Shown: positions 37,407 to 49,939 of the stretch, piece by piece | Numbering within the stretch: the first letter of the stretch is position 1 | Layout of the letters: each line of letters begins with the position of its first letter | Assembly (NCBI RefSeq): GCF_000003815.2 | Contig: NW_023365704.1 | Span: forward strand, 181,742-245,741 | Source: Branchiostoma floridae | Taxonomy: Eukaryota > Chordata > Leptocardii > Amphioxiformes > Branchiostomatidae | DNA length: 64,000 bases | Reading direction: 5' to 3' | Made by a program: the position numbers and the translations under genes | Notes under the pieces: model-generated | Told to the model about the DNA's origin: nothing | Databases searched by the model: none | The model's input: only the letters and a program-made list of their open reading frames with translations

Positions 37407-38255
37407 ACGATTTAGTCGGACTGTTTGGTCAAGTCGTTGAAGTTGACGTGTCGCACAACGGTTTCTGTTAGCACAGGTGTCTGACCAGATCTGGCGACCA
37501 AAAGTACACACGACGTCATTGACACACATACGCCCAGTGTAACGTTATATACTGTCGCCCCAAGTCAAGTGTTCTGTGCACTTTAATTTCAATGGTAGCC
37601 GCAGGTGACATCCAAGGACCACGTGCTGAGGGCGTGTCTACACTTCAGTTTCACGTGATCAATCACGTGACACGTCATGAACATTATTTGTCCCCATACC
37701 CCGTCCCCAGTAGTACTTTAAACAGGGTATAAAGTCACAGTACTTGACAAATTTTGTAGTCAGTATTCTTCTGTGAGGTGGAAGCTGTGTATTGAACGTT
37801 GCTTTGTAATATGACACTCACTTAAAAATCCATGCAGACCCTACCAATGCATTTCCTACACGTGTGCACGCTTCCTTTATCATGTAAAGTTTCGGCATAA
37901 ATGAGGGCAATAATTTATAAGCACACAAAGAAGGCCAATTGTTCACAAGATAATAGATAACACATAAGAAGACGAGTTTGTCTTGTCACCCCTAAAATTA
38001 GTTTTGGAACCTGAATTTTGTCAGACCTTGTCAAACACATTGTTTTCAGCCATTGGCTGAGATTACGCCCGTACTTCATTTGAGTACTAACTTGTTAGTA
38101 CTTTATAGCAGAATACAAAATGCTTTTTGATATTATGTAGGACTAGTGTGTACTTTATCCTATAATGTGAAGTAGCATTTCTTACTTCCTAAAATCAACG
38201 GCCAAATAATGTTCTAATTCACCATCTCATGCGGCTAAAGAATTAGGTAAACTGT

Positions 38256-38328
38256 AGTCTGGTATCCAGCCGTATTATATAGCTCCCGTGTCATTCGGGA
38301 GCTATATAATACGGCTGGATACCAGACT
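38256..38328. repeat. perfect 33-bp inverted repeat with 7-nt loop
   Basis: The left arm 38256-38288 (AGTCTGGTATCCAGCC... to ...CTCCCG) and the right arm 38296-38328 are exact reverse complements around TGTCATT. It lies about 470 bp upstream of the MSP130-like start codon. No other copy was seen in the window. It may be a very young MITE or a transcribed hairpin. Confidence 0.9.
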
Positions 38329-38489
38329 GCAAGTCAACAACACTAACTACAATAACAATTTACCATTCTTATCACAAGACTAGCCTGTGTTTACACAAGA
38401 AACTTTTATCAGATAAAAGCTCAGCGTTGTACACAATCTCTCGCTTACCTCGCTAACTGTGTCAATAGCCCCTTCCCCGACATAGGACG

Positions 38490-38555
38490 GGGGTCATTAA
38501 CCCCAGTGGTCTGCGGTCATTAACCCCTGCGGTCGGCGGCTATTTTAGTCAGACC
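38490..38555 (+). promoter_or_regulatory. repeated GGTCATTAACCCC motif upstream of MSP130-like gene
   Basis: GGTCATTAACCCC occurs twice (38491 and ~38515), 24 bases apart, followed by GCGGTCGGCGG and a CCAAT box (GACCAATTA, ~38550). The cluster is ~150 bp before the acceptor at 38694. Its regulatory role is a guess based on position and duplication. Confidence 0.3.
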
Positions 38556-38728
38556 AATTACTTCTTCACATCTCCTCGGAGATGATTCAACACCTAAAAA
38601 TAACGCCTTTCTCACTACACACTTGGGCAAAACTCCTTCCTATAGTAATAATTTCATGATAGCTGACTTGAGTTCCTTTGTATTTTTTCCTCAGGTTGGT
38701 TTCTTCCGAGATCTTTTCCAAAACAGAG

Positions 38729-41700
38729 ATGTCTACATCCATGTTCTGGTCGGCATTCTTGGTCATGGTGGTCATCCCGAGTGCCTGGAGTGCCGTCACA
38801 CTCCGCCAGGTGTCCTCAGTGTACCTACCGCACGGATTTGAGTTTGACGGTACGCCCCTGTATGCCATGGGAGACCACGGCGCCGTAGAACAAATCACTT
38901 ACGATGCAAGGAACCACCACATATACACCGTAGGTATGTATAAACAAATCGCTTTTTGTTGTTACCCCTGGAACTGTTTATATGGTACTGTTTATAGTTG
39001 TGTTTGTGTTGTGCTTGTGTTTTCTTGTGTAAGTGGGTAGGTACTAAGGTCATTTTTGGTCCCCCTAGCAGCGTTGTCGGGTAGTGCAGCAGTACAGATA
39101 GACTGACACCCCCTTCTTGAAAGTAGTTTGGTACAATCCATGGACAGTCGTCCTGACGAATTTTCCCTTATTTGGAAGACATAGTTGTGATTGATTAAAG
39201 GGTGAAGGGAAAGATCACTACACTAGTAACACTGTGATATCTAGGGCTAATATTAAAGGGCTAATATTAAAGAAATTCGGACGTATATAAGATTTTCTGT
39301 TTCTTGCTTCATAACTTAACTATAGCCATTGTAAATAATTATTCTATTGCCCTATATTTGAAACCTTCTTTTGGTTATTGCTGACTGTGTTCTATAAACA
39401 GTATAAAAGTCCCTAATTGCACACTCCATATATGCCAATGTGCAAATATCCAGATGGTGCAATGAAGCGAAGTTATCCGGGTGGACCGCACCACCGCGGC
39501 ATTTTTGGTGCAATTAACAGAACTGTGCGGTTATCCGTTGTTGCAATTAACTGGTTTCTACCGCATCAGCTAAATATGCTTGCCTCCATCTTACCAAACC
39601 TCCAGGTGACGCGACCATTCTCAACATAATCGACATCCGGTATCCGAGCGCACCGAGGGTGGTGTTCCGGCAGTATCTGCCAGGGCGCGCTACTGACATA
39701 GACTCCTGCGGGAACTACATAGCGGTGGCCTTGCAGGCCGAACCCATCACAAGACCCGGGACGGTGGCCATCTACGAAATGTACGACCCAGTCAATAACG
39801 ACTTGCGTCTGATCCATACAATTCAAGGTAGGAGGCTTACTTTTTCTGAACATTTTTGTCATTTATATCTTGTATGTCATACACTTATGTTTATCCTCAC
39901 TAAGGGAAACATATTTCTATATTGTTTTTGCTCCGTTTTTTTTTTTTTTTTAAACATGGTATATGACCTGAACTATACAGGTGGCTATCACTATGGTTAC
40001 GGGAGGTGTAGCAGACTATGGTGTTTGATTACATAATATGTAGCAAGTGGTAGGACAGAACAAGAGGGGCCGGTCACCATATACATGTATGAATGTGTTT
40101 TGAGCAAGGATAAACCAAGGCATTTTACCTCCTTGGATAAACAAAGCGGTAGTTTGTGATAGTATACCGTCATATAAGGGCAATATCTGCTTGCAAATGT
40201 TACATTTCTAGTTGAAGTCTTATTGCTTGAAAGTTGTATTATCACCACAGAAAAATAGCTTTTTTTGCAATTCAGACAGTATAAAAATTGTGTATCTTAT
40301 TTTATGATTTTCATCCACAGTTGGCCCCCTACCGGATATGCTGAAGTTCACCAAGGACTGCCGAAAGTTGGTCACGTGTAACGAGGGCGAACCCGCGAAC
40401 ACCGAGTCGGGAGACATCGTGGATCCCGAAGGCTCGGCGACGATTATCGAGTTCAGGTCGGGTTTCCTCGCCAACGAGATCGAACCCATCGTCCGGACAG
40501 CAACCTTCCACAAGTTCGAGCAACAGTAAGCAATTTCTCTGTTTGTTTGTTTACTAGTTTGTTTGTTTGCTTTGTTTTGCTGTAGCATTATGACCAATAA
40601 AAACAAGGAAAGTTCCATTTCTAAAATACAGAGAAAGGTATGGAACACAACAATCTCATTAATATCTTTAGTCGGTCATGTTGTCTAAAGTTTCTGTCAA
40701 TCAATTTTGTGGGGGGATGAACCATCTAATATTTTGATGAATACAACATTTCCAAAATAACGTATTATTCGTAGAACGTAGATTTGCGTCGACAATCTGT
40801 TTTGAATCAAATTCTGCCTAAAAAGTAAAGAAACAAGACACAGGCATGACCAGGACAAAAGAAACAAAAAATGTAGTTTCGCTGAAGTACCAAGGTCAGC
40901 CGCATGAGGGCCTTCACCATCGTGCTCACATCACCCCCCCCACACACACACACACACACACCAATTATTATCACAATCCATACAGAGATTCATACGTTAT
41001 TGCTATAGACACACATACACACAAAGAAACAAACCAAAACTTACATTTCATGTAAAATACCTCAAGTTTTCATGGTGGTAAAAAATCTTTTGTTTTGTTT
41101 TTACGCAGTGCTTACAGGTATCAAGCGAAGGGACTAAGGTGGTTGTTCCCGGAAGTGACGCATGGTCCAGAGAACAACACCGGGGTGACCAGGTTCAGCC
41201 TGTCGCAATCCCTGGAGCCGGAATATCTGGCGTTCAGCCACAACGAGACCAAGGCATACGTCGTGCTTCAGGTAAGACCACAAAATGTCGTGTACTCCGG
41301 GAGGGAGGTTCACCTCTGATGGAGGTACTGTTTTTGGTTATGTAGTACTTTGTACCTATGACTCAAGATCATTTTGGTGGGTTTCAATTAATTGTGCTAC
41401 GTCAAAAAAAGGTAGTTACTGAGGTTTGGATGAAGCATGACGATTTGTGTCCCACTTGCAGTAATTTCAGGTACTGTAGTATTATGGGTCGACATCCTTT
41501 TCCTGACCTTAGTGTGGTATACATGACATTTCACCGTGGACATTTTATAGTTCACGGAAAGCTATTATGGGCCGGGATTGATATACTAGTAGCCGGGATT
41601 GAAAAAGAAAGGATGATCAATATAATCTGTTATGGCTAAGGCTATGGCATTTATAAGTGTACAAAAACTTTTGTCTTTGCCTTTAATTTGTTAAAGAGAA

Positions 41701-44700
41701 ATTCACGATTAAGATTGTTTATCAACAAGATGGATGTGGCCCTCGTGCCTTGTGATACAAAATAATGTTGTGCTATTGAGTCTATTGGGAGCTCCTACAA
41801 CTGTTAAAACGTCATTGGGATGTAACCACTGAACGTTAAAATATTGTTAATCTGTGCTACAGGAAAACAACGCCATAGCCGTGCTCGACATGGAGACTGC
41901 GAGTTTTGAAGAAATCTACCCCCTCGGGTCCAAATACTGGGGCACAGCGAGCCTGGACACAAGCGACGAAGATGGAGGTAAAGTTGCAAGGCTGGTTCAA
42001 ACAGGCTCTCGCGTCCTGTTTTCGGTTTCTTTCTCTTCTTCCTCTCCCTCTTCTCCAAACAAATTTTGAATGTCAACAACCATAGTTACTTAAAAATTGC
42101 ACGCCATTCGGTTACATCATGTAGCATTAGAACAGAGCTGGAAGAGGTGGACACTATAGATGAGACATGTGTTTGTTCTTCTTTTCTTAACCTCCTTGGT
42201 TTGAGTACTACAATAAAGAAACCAGCTGTTTGCGTTTGTTAGACTTAGACCATGTGTATAGGTTAGACTACATATTTGCTTGCAAATGTTTTACGTTTTA
42301 GTTACCTTCGGGGTATTGTGTAATATATGCTGACTTTCCTCCCTTACCCCTTGTTACCGTGTAGGAATCAACCTCCGTGAGTGGCCGATCTACAGCATGT
42401 TCCAGCCGGACGGGATGAAGAGCTTCACCCACCGCGACAGACACTACATCCTTACCGCTAACGAGGGCGACAACAAGAAGATCCAGATAGGCGGGGAACG
42501 ATTCACCGACATTGTCAAGGGGAGAGATATAATGAAAGGTATTGAGAGAAACGTACTTATTAACTGTATAATTAGTGCTAGTCGCCAAATTTCATCGGAC
42601 AATTGGCGAATCGGCGCAAATTTCAGCATGATATCACTACTTTTTCCTCAGATGTTTGAAAGATTTGAAAAAACCATGTCCATGACGTTCGAGGCGCGGT
42701 AATTTTGTTTGTAAAAGTCACGTGTTTTTACAGGCCACATGGAAAAATTGGCGCAAATTTGTAAAGTTGGCGCAATTTCATTGCGCAACTCGGCGGAGTC
42801 TGTTAAGATGTCTGCTTTAGTACCTGCTTCCGGATCCATCCATGCATGTGTGTGTGTGTGAGTGTGTGTGTACGTGTGTGTGTGTATGTGTGTGTGTGCG
42901 TGTGTGTTCAAATGTGTGTGTGTGTACATGTGTGACACTGTACGTGTTTCCAGTGTACGAGTGCGCATGTGTGTGTGTGTAATTATAAGTGGGTTCCTGT
43001 GCACGTGTGACTTTGTGTCCTAAGTGTTTGCGAATACAAAATCATAGCCTTATCCTTCTTCACTCAAGAAAAAATGTCTTGTCCTCATCACACAGACTCC
43101 CTTCTCGGAGCCGACTTCACCTCCACCCGCGTGAAAAGAGCTCTGAGCGACGAGACCGAGCTCGCCTGCACCCACTTCAGCACCTTCGACGGGAAGGACC
43201 GATGGAACCACGAAAAGTTCTCGGCACTCCACGCGTTCGGGGGCCGAGGATTCTCCGTGTGGGACGCGGAGGACCTGAGCCTGGTGTGGGACAGCGGAGA
43301 CGACGCAGAGAGGATGATCTCCAACTACCATCCGGACATCTTCAACTCCTACTACAAGGAGTCGGCCCTCGACAAAGACATCAGGAAAAACTTCGACAAG
43401 ACTTCATGTAAAAAGGTGAACACACATTAAAATCATGAAAATAAAAACCTATATACCTAACCAACAATAAAGACATGAAATTAAGTTCATCTGTGACGGT
43501 AGTCAACATGATACACAAAAAAAAGCGCTTACCAACAAGCTTTCGATCAGTCCTCTGATCCTTATCAAGTTAGAATCACCGGAACGGAAGTGTGACGTCA
43601 GCAAATGGTCAAAGTGGGACTTGTTGGGACTTCTGATAAGAACCAAAACTTAACTTGAAGTCGAGGTAAAGACTAAATAAGGTATAACTACAGCCTTCGT
43701 TCCTAACGTCAATGTATAACGTGAATGAAAGATATAATTTTCCCCATATCTTTAGCCTTCACAACTTAAAATCTTGTTTTCTTTCATATTATTTTGGCGA
43801 CGCCTCAGGGGCAAGCCTAAAAGTATGTACACATCTTTTCTAGGGACCAGAAACGGAGGCTGTTGCGATAGGCTCGGTCGGAGACCAGACAGTTTTGTTT
43901 GTAGCAAACGAGCGATCCTCCACCATCATGCTGTACACCCTGCCGGACACGGACCTCATTTCACCGGTCTTCCAGAGCATCTACTGGCCAGGAAAACTTA
44001 CCGGGACCTGGCGGGAAGCGTACGAGTCACGCACGGTCGGCGATGTGGACCCAGAAGACCTTAGGTACATCTAAAATCAAGCACTCTATCTTCGCAATCG
44101 CTCACCGTCAATAGAATTAAAATTAAGTTGATATCTCCATGAATGGTTAATCAAAGTAAACAAACAATCAAATGCGTCGCGAAGCTTATTCAGTGACCTA
44201 GTATCTAGGTACGTATTGAGCACTGGGGCTACTTCTGTGAGTAGGTTGTGATAGAAAAGTGTTTCCAAACTCTTTGTGCTCTATATCTTGCTGTAGCTAG
44301 TTTAGAGATCACAACAGAAGCTTCTTGTCGAATGCTACATCACTCGCATTTTTACCTTCTTTTTTTTCTGTACTACAGATTCGTTTCCTCAGAAGACAGT
44401 CCTAACGGCAGACCGCTTCTCCTGGTGGCCGGCACAGTAAGCGGGACAGTCAGCGTGTACGAGGTCTACGACGACACCGACGTAACGGTATGTTCCCCAC
44501 ATCACTGTTGTTCTAAAACTAAATCATTGGCCATTGGTATATATGTTCTCATAATATTGTACAGGCTATTTTAGAACACAGCATGAAGCGCTTACCAACA
44601 ATTTTTTTTGATCTTCTAAAGTTGAAATGACCTGTTGCTTAATATGTCACCTGACCTGAAAGTAAGTGTGAGTCAAAGGAAGGAAATAGAAATAATTGGT

Positions 44701-45008
44701 ATCGGCCCCCCTACTTGGTTGGGGGATGGTCGATATGAATATCTGTGGCCAATTTTCTCCTCTGCCGGCTAAACTCCTTCCCCAGCTTATGTTATTGTCT
44801 TATGCCACGGAGGAATCTGCTTGGAGATTAATGAATATCCTGTTATATAGTTAGCAATTTTTTCAGATATTATTTCCTTCCTAGTAGATTACTTCACGAT
44901 CACACCAATATTGCTTTGTCTCCATAGGCATCCGCTGGTCTGGTGCTGCCCGGTATCCTAACGACGTACCTCACCGCGATCGCCCTCACCGTGTACACCG
45001 TGCAGTAG
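38729..45008 (+). CDS. MSP130-like GPI-anchored glycoprotein
   Basis: Ten coding exons (38729-38933, 39606-39827, 40321-40525, 41109-41271, 41863-41977, 42365-42538, 43096-43415, 43844-44064, 44379-44487, 44928-45008) join in frame to 604 residues. An acceptor at 38694 puts the ATG in a spliced-in exon, so an untranslated first exon is likely. Residues 1-22 are a signal peptide. The body is a beta-propeller-like region with the family motifs GPLPDMLKFTKDC, CNEGEP, FSLSQSLEPEYLAFS, ENNAIAVLD, QPDGMKSF and TANEGDN, and the late block HALHAFGGRGFSVWD-type sequence. The final hydrophobic segment (GLVLPGILTTYLTAIALTVY) fits a GPI signal. The family (echinoderm MSP130, 'choice-of-anchor I') is linked to biomineral cells in sea urchins and has bacterial relatives. 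A mineral role in this animal is not implied by sequence. Confidence 0.92.
39399..39565. mobile_element. Tigger-like MITE, decayed copy (MSP130 intron 1)
   Basis: Shares GTGCAATTAACAGAACTGTGC, GGTGCAATGAAGCGAAGTTA and AATTAACTGG with the better copy at 46365-46538, in opposite orientation. The ends are degraded. Confidence 0.65.
39960..40245 (+). repeat. MSP130-locus local repeat, copy 1 (intron 2)
   Basis: Blocks ATGACCTGAACTATACAGGTGGC, AGCAGACTATGGTGTT, TGTAGCAAGTGGTAGGAC and CTTGCAAATGTTACATTTCTAG appear in this order, and again at 45545-45840 and, more decayed, at 42030-42305. Confidence 0.6.
42030..42305 (+). repeat. MSP130-locus local repeat, copy 2 (intron 5)
   Basis: TCTCCAAACAAA, ACATCATGTAGCA and TTGCTTGCAAATGTTTTACG correspond to blocks of copies 1 and 3. 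It ends just before exon 6. Confidence 0.5.
42844..42985. repeat. (GT)n microsatellite (MSP130 intron 6)
   Basis: Interrupted TG/TGCA runs. The histidine/threonine-rich minus-strand frame across it is an artefact. Confidence 0.9.
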
Positions 45009-45544
45009 CGACTCCTAGCGAGATGATGACGAAACGTAACCGTCCAAGACGTTGTTGCTGGTCTTCTCCCTCACAGTGCCTTTATGTTAACGGCAACTGC
45101 TCTTGCATTGGGTCCACAAATGTCATGTTTATAAACAGGACAGAGAGAGGGAGAGGAGAGAAACAGAGAATTTACCCCCTATCAAATTTTCACTCGCATA
45201 GCCTATGAAGTGAATATTTTATTATGCACATTCGCACAAATGCAACGCAACAACCGCAATGCATATGATGTTTGCACATACTTTTGTGTGGCATTTTCTT
45301 TAAAAGTTGCTAGAAAATATTGTTCTGAGATCGGGGTGGGTATATTGTATGCTAAATGTTCTTTAGGGCTAAATATGTGTCTATTTCCTTTTTGTTGTCA
45401 GAAGGTCTTTATTTATTAATTTTACAGTGGCCCAAGGTCACTTGTGTTTTTTTGTTGTTGGTTATTTCATATGCATAATACTATTTTCATTTTTTTGTCA
45501 GTTGTCATGTTTACCTTGAAGTTCACAGTAATGTTTTTCCTTCG

Positions 45545-45840
45545 TACTTCTTCTCCTTCTTCTCCAAACAAATACATGAAAGGTCAATGACCTGGGCCAG
45601 ACAGCTGTCACCATGGTGACCGATAGAGTAGCAGACTCCCAGTGGTGTTCAGTTACATAATGTAGCAAGTGGTAGGACTGAGCTGGATGATCTAGTTACC
45701 ATGTATACAATGATGAAGGTGTTAGAGCAAGAATGAAAAACAAAACGTTAACTTGATAGGCTAGACCTTATAAAGGTAATGAATTTGAATTATGAATTTG
45801 CTTACAAGTGGTACCTTTCTACTTTAGCTTTTACTGATTC
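45545..45840 (+). repeat. MSP130-locus local repeat, copy 3 (3' flank)
   Basis: TCTCCAAACAAATACATGAAAGG, CAATGACCTGGGCCAGACAGC, TGTAGCAAGTGGTAGGACTG and GCTTACAAGTGGTACCTTTCTA match copy 1 in the same order. No MSP130-like exon follows it. Confidence 0.6.
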
Positions 45841-46107
45841 TCAACGATCGCAAAGAAACGCTAAAAATACCGTGCTTTGCGCTTAGCAACACATTCCAGT
45901 TTATATTTTCGTTATACAGCTTTATGAATATTTTTATACCAGGATAGAAGTAAGCTGAAGAGCCATTTCAATGCTGTTGTATGTTGAAAACAATCCATCC
46001 AAAGTTAACGAATTTGAGTTACAGTTTTCACCTTACTCTAAGAAGGCTGTAAAAGTTGCATTTGCATTTGTCTTGTGTTTGGATGTAGATAATCAAAGAA
46101 GATAACT

Positions 46108-46180
46108 TTACGTTTGGGACCGCATTGTAAGCAGCGACACCTATACCTGCAATATGGAATAGCACCCAAACTCAGACTGT
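46108..46180 (+). repeat. short dispersed repeat, copy 3 (fragment)
   Basis: CGTTTGGGACCGCATTGTAAGC and AGCGACACCTATACCTGCAAT match the first half of the repeat at 583-722 and 1034-1172. Confidence 0.5.
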
Positions 46181-46303
46181 TGATTGTATATAGTCACTGG
46201 TTGTGAACCAACAATCTTGTTATTAATTCATTTGAATGAAAAATTGCTATAATATGTGCCTGTGGAATAGTGGTACACGCCTGTAGATTGTTTTTGCTGA
46301 AGT

Positions 46304-46309
46304 GAATAA
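46304..46309 (+). terminator. candidate poly(A) signal, MSP130-like gene
   Basis: AATAAA about 1.3 kb after the stop codon, just before a MITE. It would give a long 3' UTR; no nearer canonical hexamer was noted. Confidence 0.35.
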
Positions 46310-46364
46310 AATAGAAAATCACGCACTTTCATTAGTGTTTGTTTTTTCTTTTTCTTTTATATTA

Positions 46365-46538
46365 CAGTAGACGCCAGTTAATTGCACATCGGATAATCGC
46401 ACACTTCTGTTAATTGCACGAAATCCGCAAATCCCACAGCGGTACGGTCCAGCTTAAGAACTTCGCTTTGTTGCACCATTCGGATAATTGCACGAAACAC
46501 ACTGGCAAATGCGATGTGCAATTAAGCGGCTTCCACTG
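46365..46538. mobile_element. 174-bp Tigger/pogo-like MITE
   Basis: Ends CAGTAGACGCCAGTTAATTGC and, inverted, CAGTGGAAGCCGCTTAATTGC, with TA on both sides (46363-46364, 46539-46540). The interior repeats ATAATTGCACGAAA-type units. CAGT termini and TA duplication fit the pogo group. Confidence 0.8.
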
Positions 46539-47741
46539 TATCTCATATAAACCAGCTACATTCCATGATAGAAATTTTAAACACGTACGTGACATATTCA
46601 ACTAAGAAAGAGGAACATTTTAAGTGAAAATTTGCAAAATGAAAAATTTAGGCCTATTTTTCATAATTAATGCAAAATAATGTAATTCCACGAGAATTCC
46701 ATACCTCTGGTATTTATTTCTTGACAGTGATAATCGTTTTATATTGATTATGCAAATAAGCATCCTATTTGCATAATGAATCAGAAAGTGTAAGATAACG
46801 CTTCTCTTTCAAGATATGACCGTCGTACATTCAACAACCTGTGTTATTTGAGAAGAGGAGAAGATTAACTGATATATGAATTAAACTTTAAACCTTTTCA
46901 GATTGACCTACTTATACGTAAGGCCTGGTTGATTCGGCCCATCTTCCTCAATAGGAAACGCCGTACCACCTACTTTTAAAAAAGGTGGCAAATGATCACC
47001 AATGCCATGTTGCCTCACTTACTCAGAGATCAATTCACCTTATCAAGCTCTGTCACATGCTGTTTACTCTGTGGCTACAGTTTAACGCAGCTTGAGATTG
47101 TGCTACAGCAACTGTGAAAAGGGGTGCCCCATCGGGAGTTTACTGGTTTATTTCTAAGTTTTTCGGTGACCGGTGCCCAAATCCAACGTGGCCCTGTGGC
47201 TACGAGCCTATTTATAAGCACGGGTAGCCCCCCGAATTCCTTTTTAAAAAAAATCAACCCAGGACCAGGCGACAAGTAGACAAATGGGACTTACACAGCA
47301 CGAAAACGAATATTTAAGCCTACTTTCCGAAATACTTAAATGTAGCCTAAAGGTGGGAAAATATTTCCGCAGAGTTTACGGTATCGTAAAGACCACGTAA
47401 AAACCATGGTTTTACATTTCCGTAACCTTTCCGTATTCGTTAAGGCAAATTAAATACATGTGATATCTTTACATAACCTTTAAGCATCCTTATATGTGAC
47501 GTATAGATGAAACGGGTATTTCTTATGTACAAAAAACATCTACAGGCTTTGAACCGACTATACGTTCACATGCAATCAGTTGAACTTCGCCTTTTTTTAA
47601 TATTTTCGTAGTTCTCTAAGGTGAAAATTACATATAGAAGATAATATCTTTTCATTGCATTTCCGTTATATTTGATCTCATTTTACATACTCTTATTAGT
47701 ATAGGTCTATGGAGACCGCCCCCCCCCCCCCTTTTATGAAT
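46539..47741. other. intergenic DNA, no supported gene
   Basis: AT-rich, with a poly-C tract at ~47719-47731. No conserved frames or clear repeats were recognised, apart from a diverged relative of the next tandem unit near 47590-47700. Confidence 0.35.
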
Positions 47742-48260
47742 AGGTGAAAAAAAAAAATGTCAGAATGGTAGCGTTTATCTTTATTTTTAAGAAGAGGCAT
47801 TACTTTTACCAAATTAAGAGTATTTTCCGCTCAATATACCACATGCGCCTCTCACTAAAGCAGCGGCTTGAACTGATTAGCTCCTTTTGTGTTAGCGTGT
47901 TAAGTTAAACCAAGAAAAGCAAATCTCCTCCTGTGTGAAACCTACATATAACAGATAAAGTCTTTCCGATGTCATTCCGTTACATTTGAGCTGACTTTAC
48001 ATAATATAGGTGGGAAAAAGATGTCGGAAAGGTAGCGTTTATCATTACTTAAAGAAGAGGCATTGCTTTTACCAAATTATGTGTTTTATCCTCTCAATAT
48101 ACCACATGCGCCTCTCACTAAAGCAGCGGCTTGAACTGATTAGCTCCTTTTGTGTTAGCGTGTTAAGTTTAACCAAGAAAAACAAATCTCCTCCTCTGTG
48201 AAAGCTACATATAATCGATACAATCTTTCCGATGTCTTTCCGTTACAATTGAGCTGGGAT
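47742..48260. repeat. 263-bp tandem duplication
   Basis: Two adjacent copies share GGTAGCGTTTATC, AAGAAGAGGCATT, CACATGCGCCTCTCACTAAAG and CTTGAACTGATTAGCTCC, offset by 263 bases, with about 90% identity. A diverged third piece precedes them. It is non-coding. Confidence 0.8.
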
Positions 48261-48532
48261 GGAATATTAATTACCAACATCTACTTTTTTTCACGTATTG
48301 ATGAATAATATCATACAAATCAGGTCCATATTTGCATAGTCTATATCTAATAATGTTCCTTTACCCTGAATCAAATCTTGTGAAACACATTTCACAAGGA
48401 AGACTAACTTAAGTTGGAATGACCTATTAAATTTACCATTCAACCGATGATATTTTTAACAGTCCACGCTTACACAACATATTTGAATCCACAGTACTAA
48501 CAATTTAGACAAACGTACTATATACACGTACG

Positions 48533-48600
48533 AACGCGCGCGCGCACACACTCACACACACACGCACGCACACACGCACGGACGCACACATACACACTCA
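48533..48600. repeat. (CA)n/(CG)n microsatellite
   Basis: CGCGCGCG followed by interrupted CACACACG runs. Confidence 0.9.
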
Positions 48601-49349
48601 CCAAATGCATAGTTAAGTAGATAACTTTTGAAATGCCGCATCGTAATAGGTTATTTAAACCTCGCCCGCCATATTTTCGTAGCACACGGAAACGCACATT
48701 TCCTTTGCCACCCCTTCTCTGAAGAAAATGTCTGCTGTCAGAGTTTGTGCGAGTGTCAAGGCGACAACACGCAGCGTCTCTATACTGTAGTCAGACAGAC
48801 ATTTCAAGCCCAACTTGTGCGAAGGATTTCAGCCACTTTTGAGAACACACGTGTCCATTGTCTAAGTTTGCTATGTGGCTATAGAGCCCGTGTAAGTTAT
48901 GATCTCTGAACATGTTTTTGTGCATTGTTAACTATATTTTATCTTGTCTTTTTCTCTTTATGTAAAAGTATTATATTGACCGTCCCAGAAGAGCCCAGAA
49001 CACCACCTGTAGATGCCATCTGTTGTGATTACTACAACAGTAGTCTGTGGGTCAATGTCCTTTGCGGATACGTAGTGTGTTTTTGTTGTGCAGTCAGTAT
49101 TTTCAAAGTATTTCTCCTTCGTTCGTTTGCAATTACTCCACTGTAGTTTCAGCTGTCTTTTTGTCTCCATCTATGAGTCTATTTTGAAAATAAAGTTACG
49201 TTTACATTCTACGTGTTTTCTTTGGATGCCAAACAGACATGTTTAATAGCCCGGGGCTTTGACATACTTGGGCAACATCTCTGTTTATGTTCTGCTCAAA
49301 CCAACAGCGGGGGTCACTGACATTCAAACTGCATCAACAGAACATTTGC

Positions 49350-49825
49350 TAAGGCCACAGCAAGTACATTTTGTGGATGATATCCTATACAGAATGCAAA
49401 AATAATGTGATTGAAAAGAATCTAAAAGATGGCTAAATTTTCAAAGTAGACAGCATAAACATCGTAACAAGATTTGAAGTGAGAAAACGTGGCATCAGAA
49501 CTAACAAGACATTCATTCCATACTTTAAAAAGTGAACTAGTCTACAAGTTTGGTGCACTGGTATAACTTGCCAAGCTGGCAACTAAGTACAGTCATGGCT
49601 TCCATATTTATAGTGGCAATTTTACACCAATCCAACAACTTGAAGTTTCAATTCTACAACTTTATTTATGGCTACCTCCCTAGTGTCGCTTCTACAAGTG
49701 TGATTATTAGGCTACAACGCAACATGTTTGCCTATTTTAATGGTCTGTCTGACCATCCCCGAAGAGGAAAAAAATTCTATTTTTCCTGAAATTAATGAGC
49801 GCGATGATGACATCCATAAGAAGTG
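49350..49825 (+). repeat. ~480-bp dispersed repeat, copy 1
   Basis: Begins AAGGCCACAGCAAGTAC, continues with AAGATGGCTAAATTTTCAAA and ACTGGTATAACTTGCCAAG, and ends ATTAATGAGCGCG. It matches 57479-57975 in order at roughly 70%. The class is unknown. Confidence 0.65.
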
Positions 49826-49939
49826 TGGCAATAAAAACTACTGCCATGGCGACGTTTTTTTTAATTGTTTATAAGTATTGATTATTGGACATAAGAATTT
49901 TCTTTTGCACAACCAGTTTTTCTCACCAGTTTGTTGTTG

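Noticed and set aside
42648-43004. Histidine/threonine-rich minus-strand protein
   Set aside because: It is the translation of a GT microsatellite inside an MSP130 intron.
48640-49190. Possible small two-exon membrane-protein gene with Cys-rich frame 48925-49146 and AATAAA at ~49183
   Set aside because: The strong donor at 48892 and the possible acceptors do not join in a common frame, no ATG-led upstream frame fits, and no family is recognisable.
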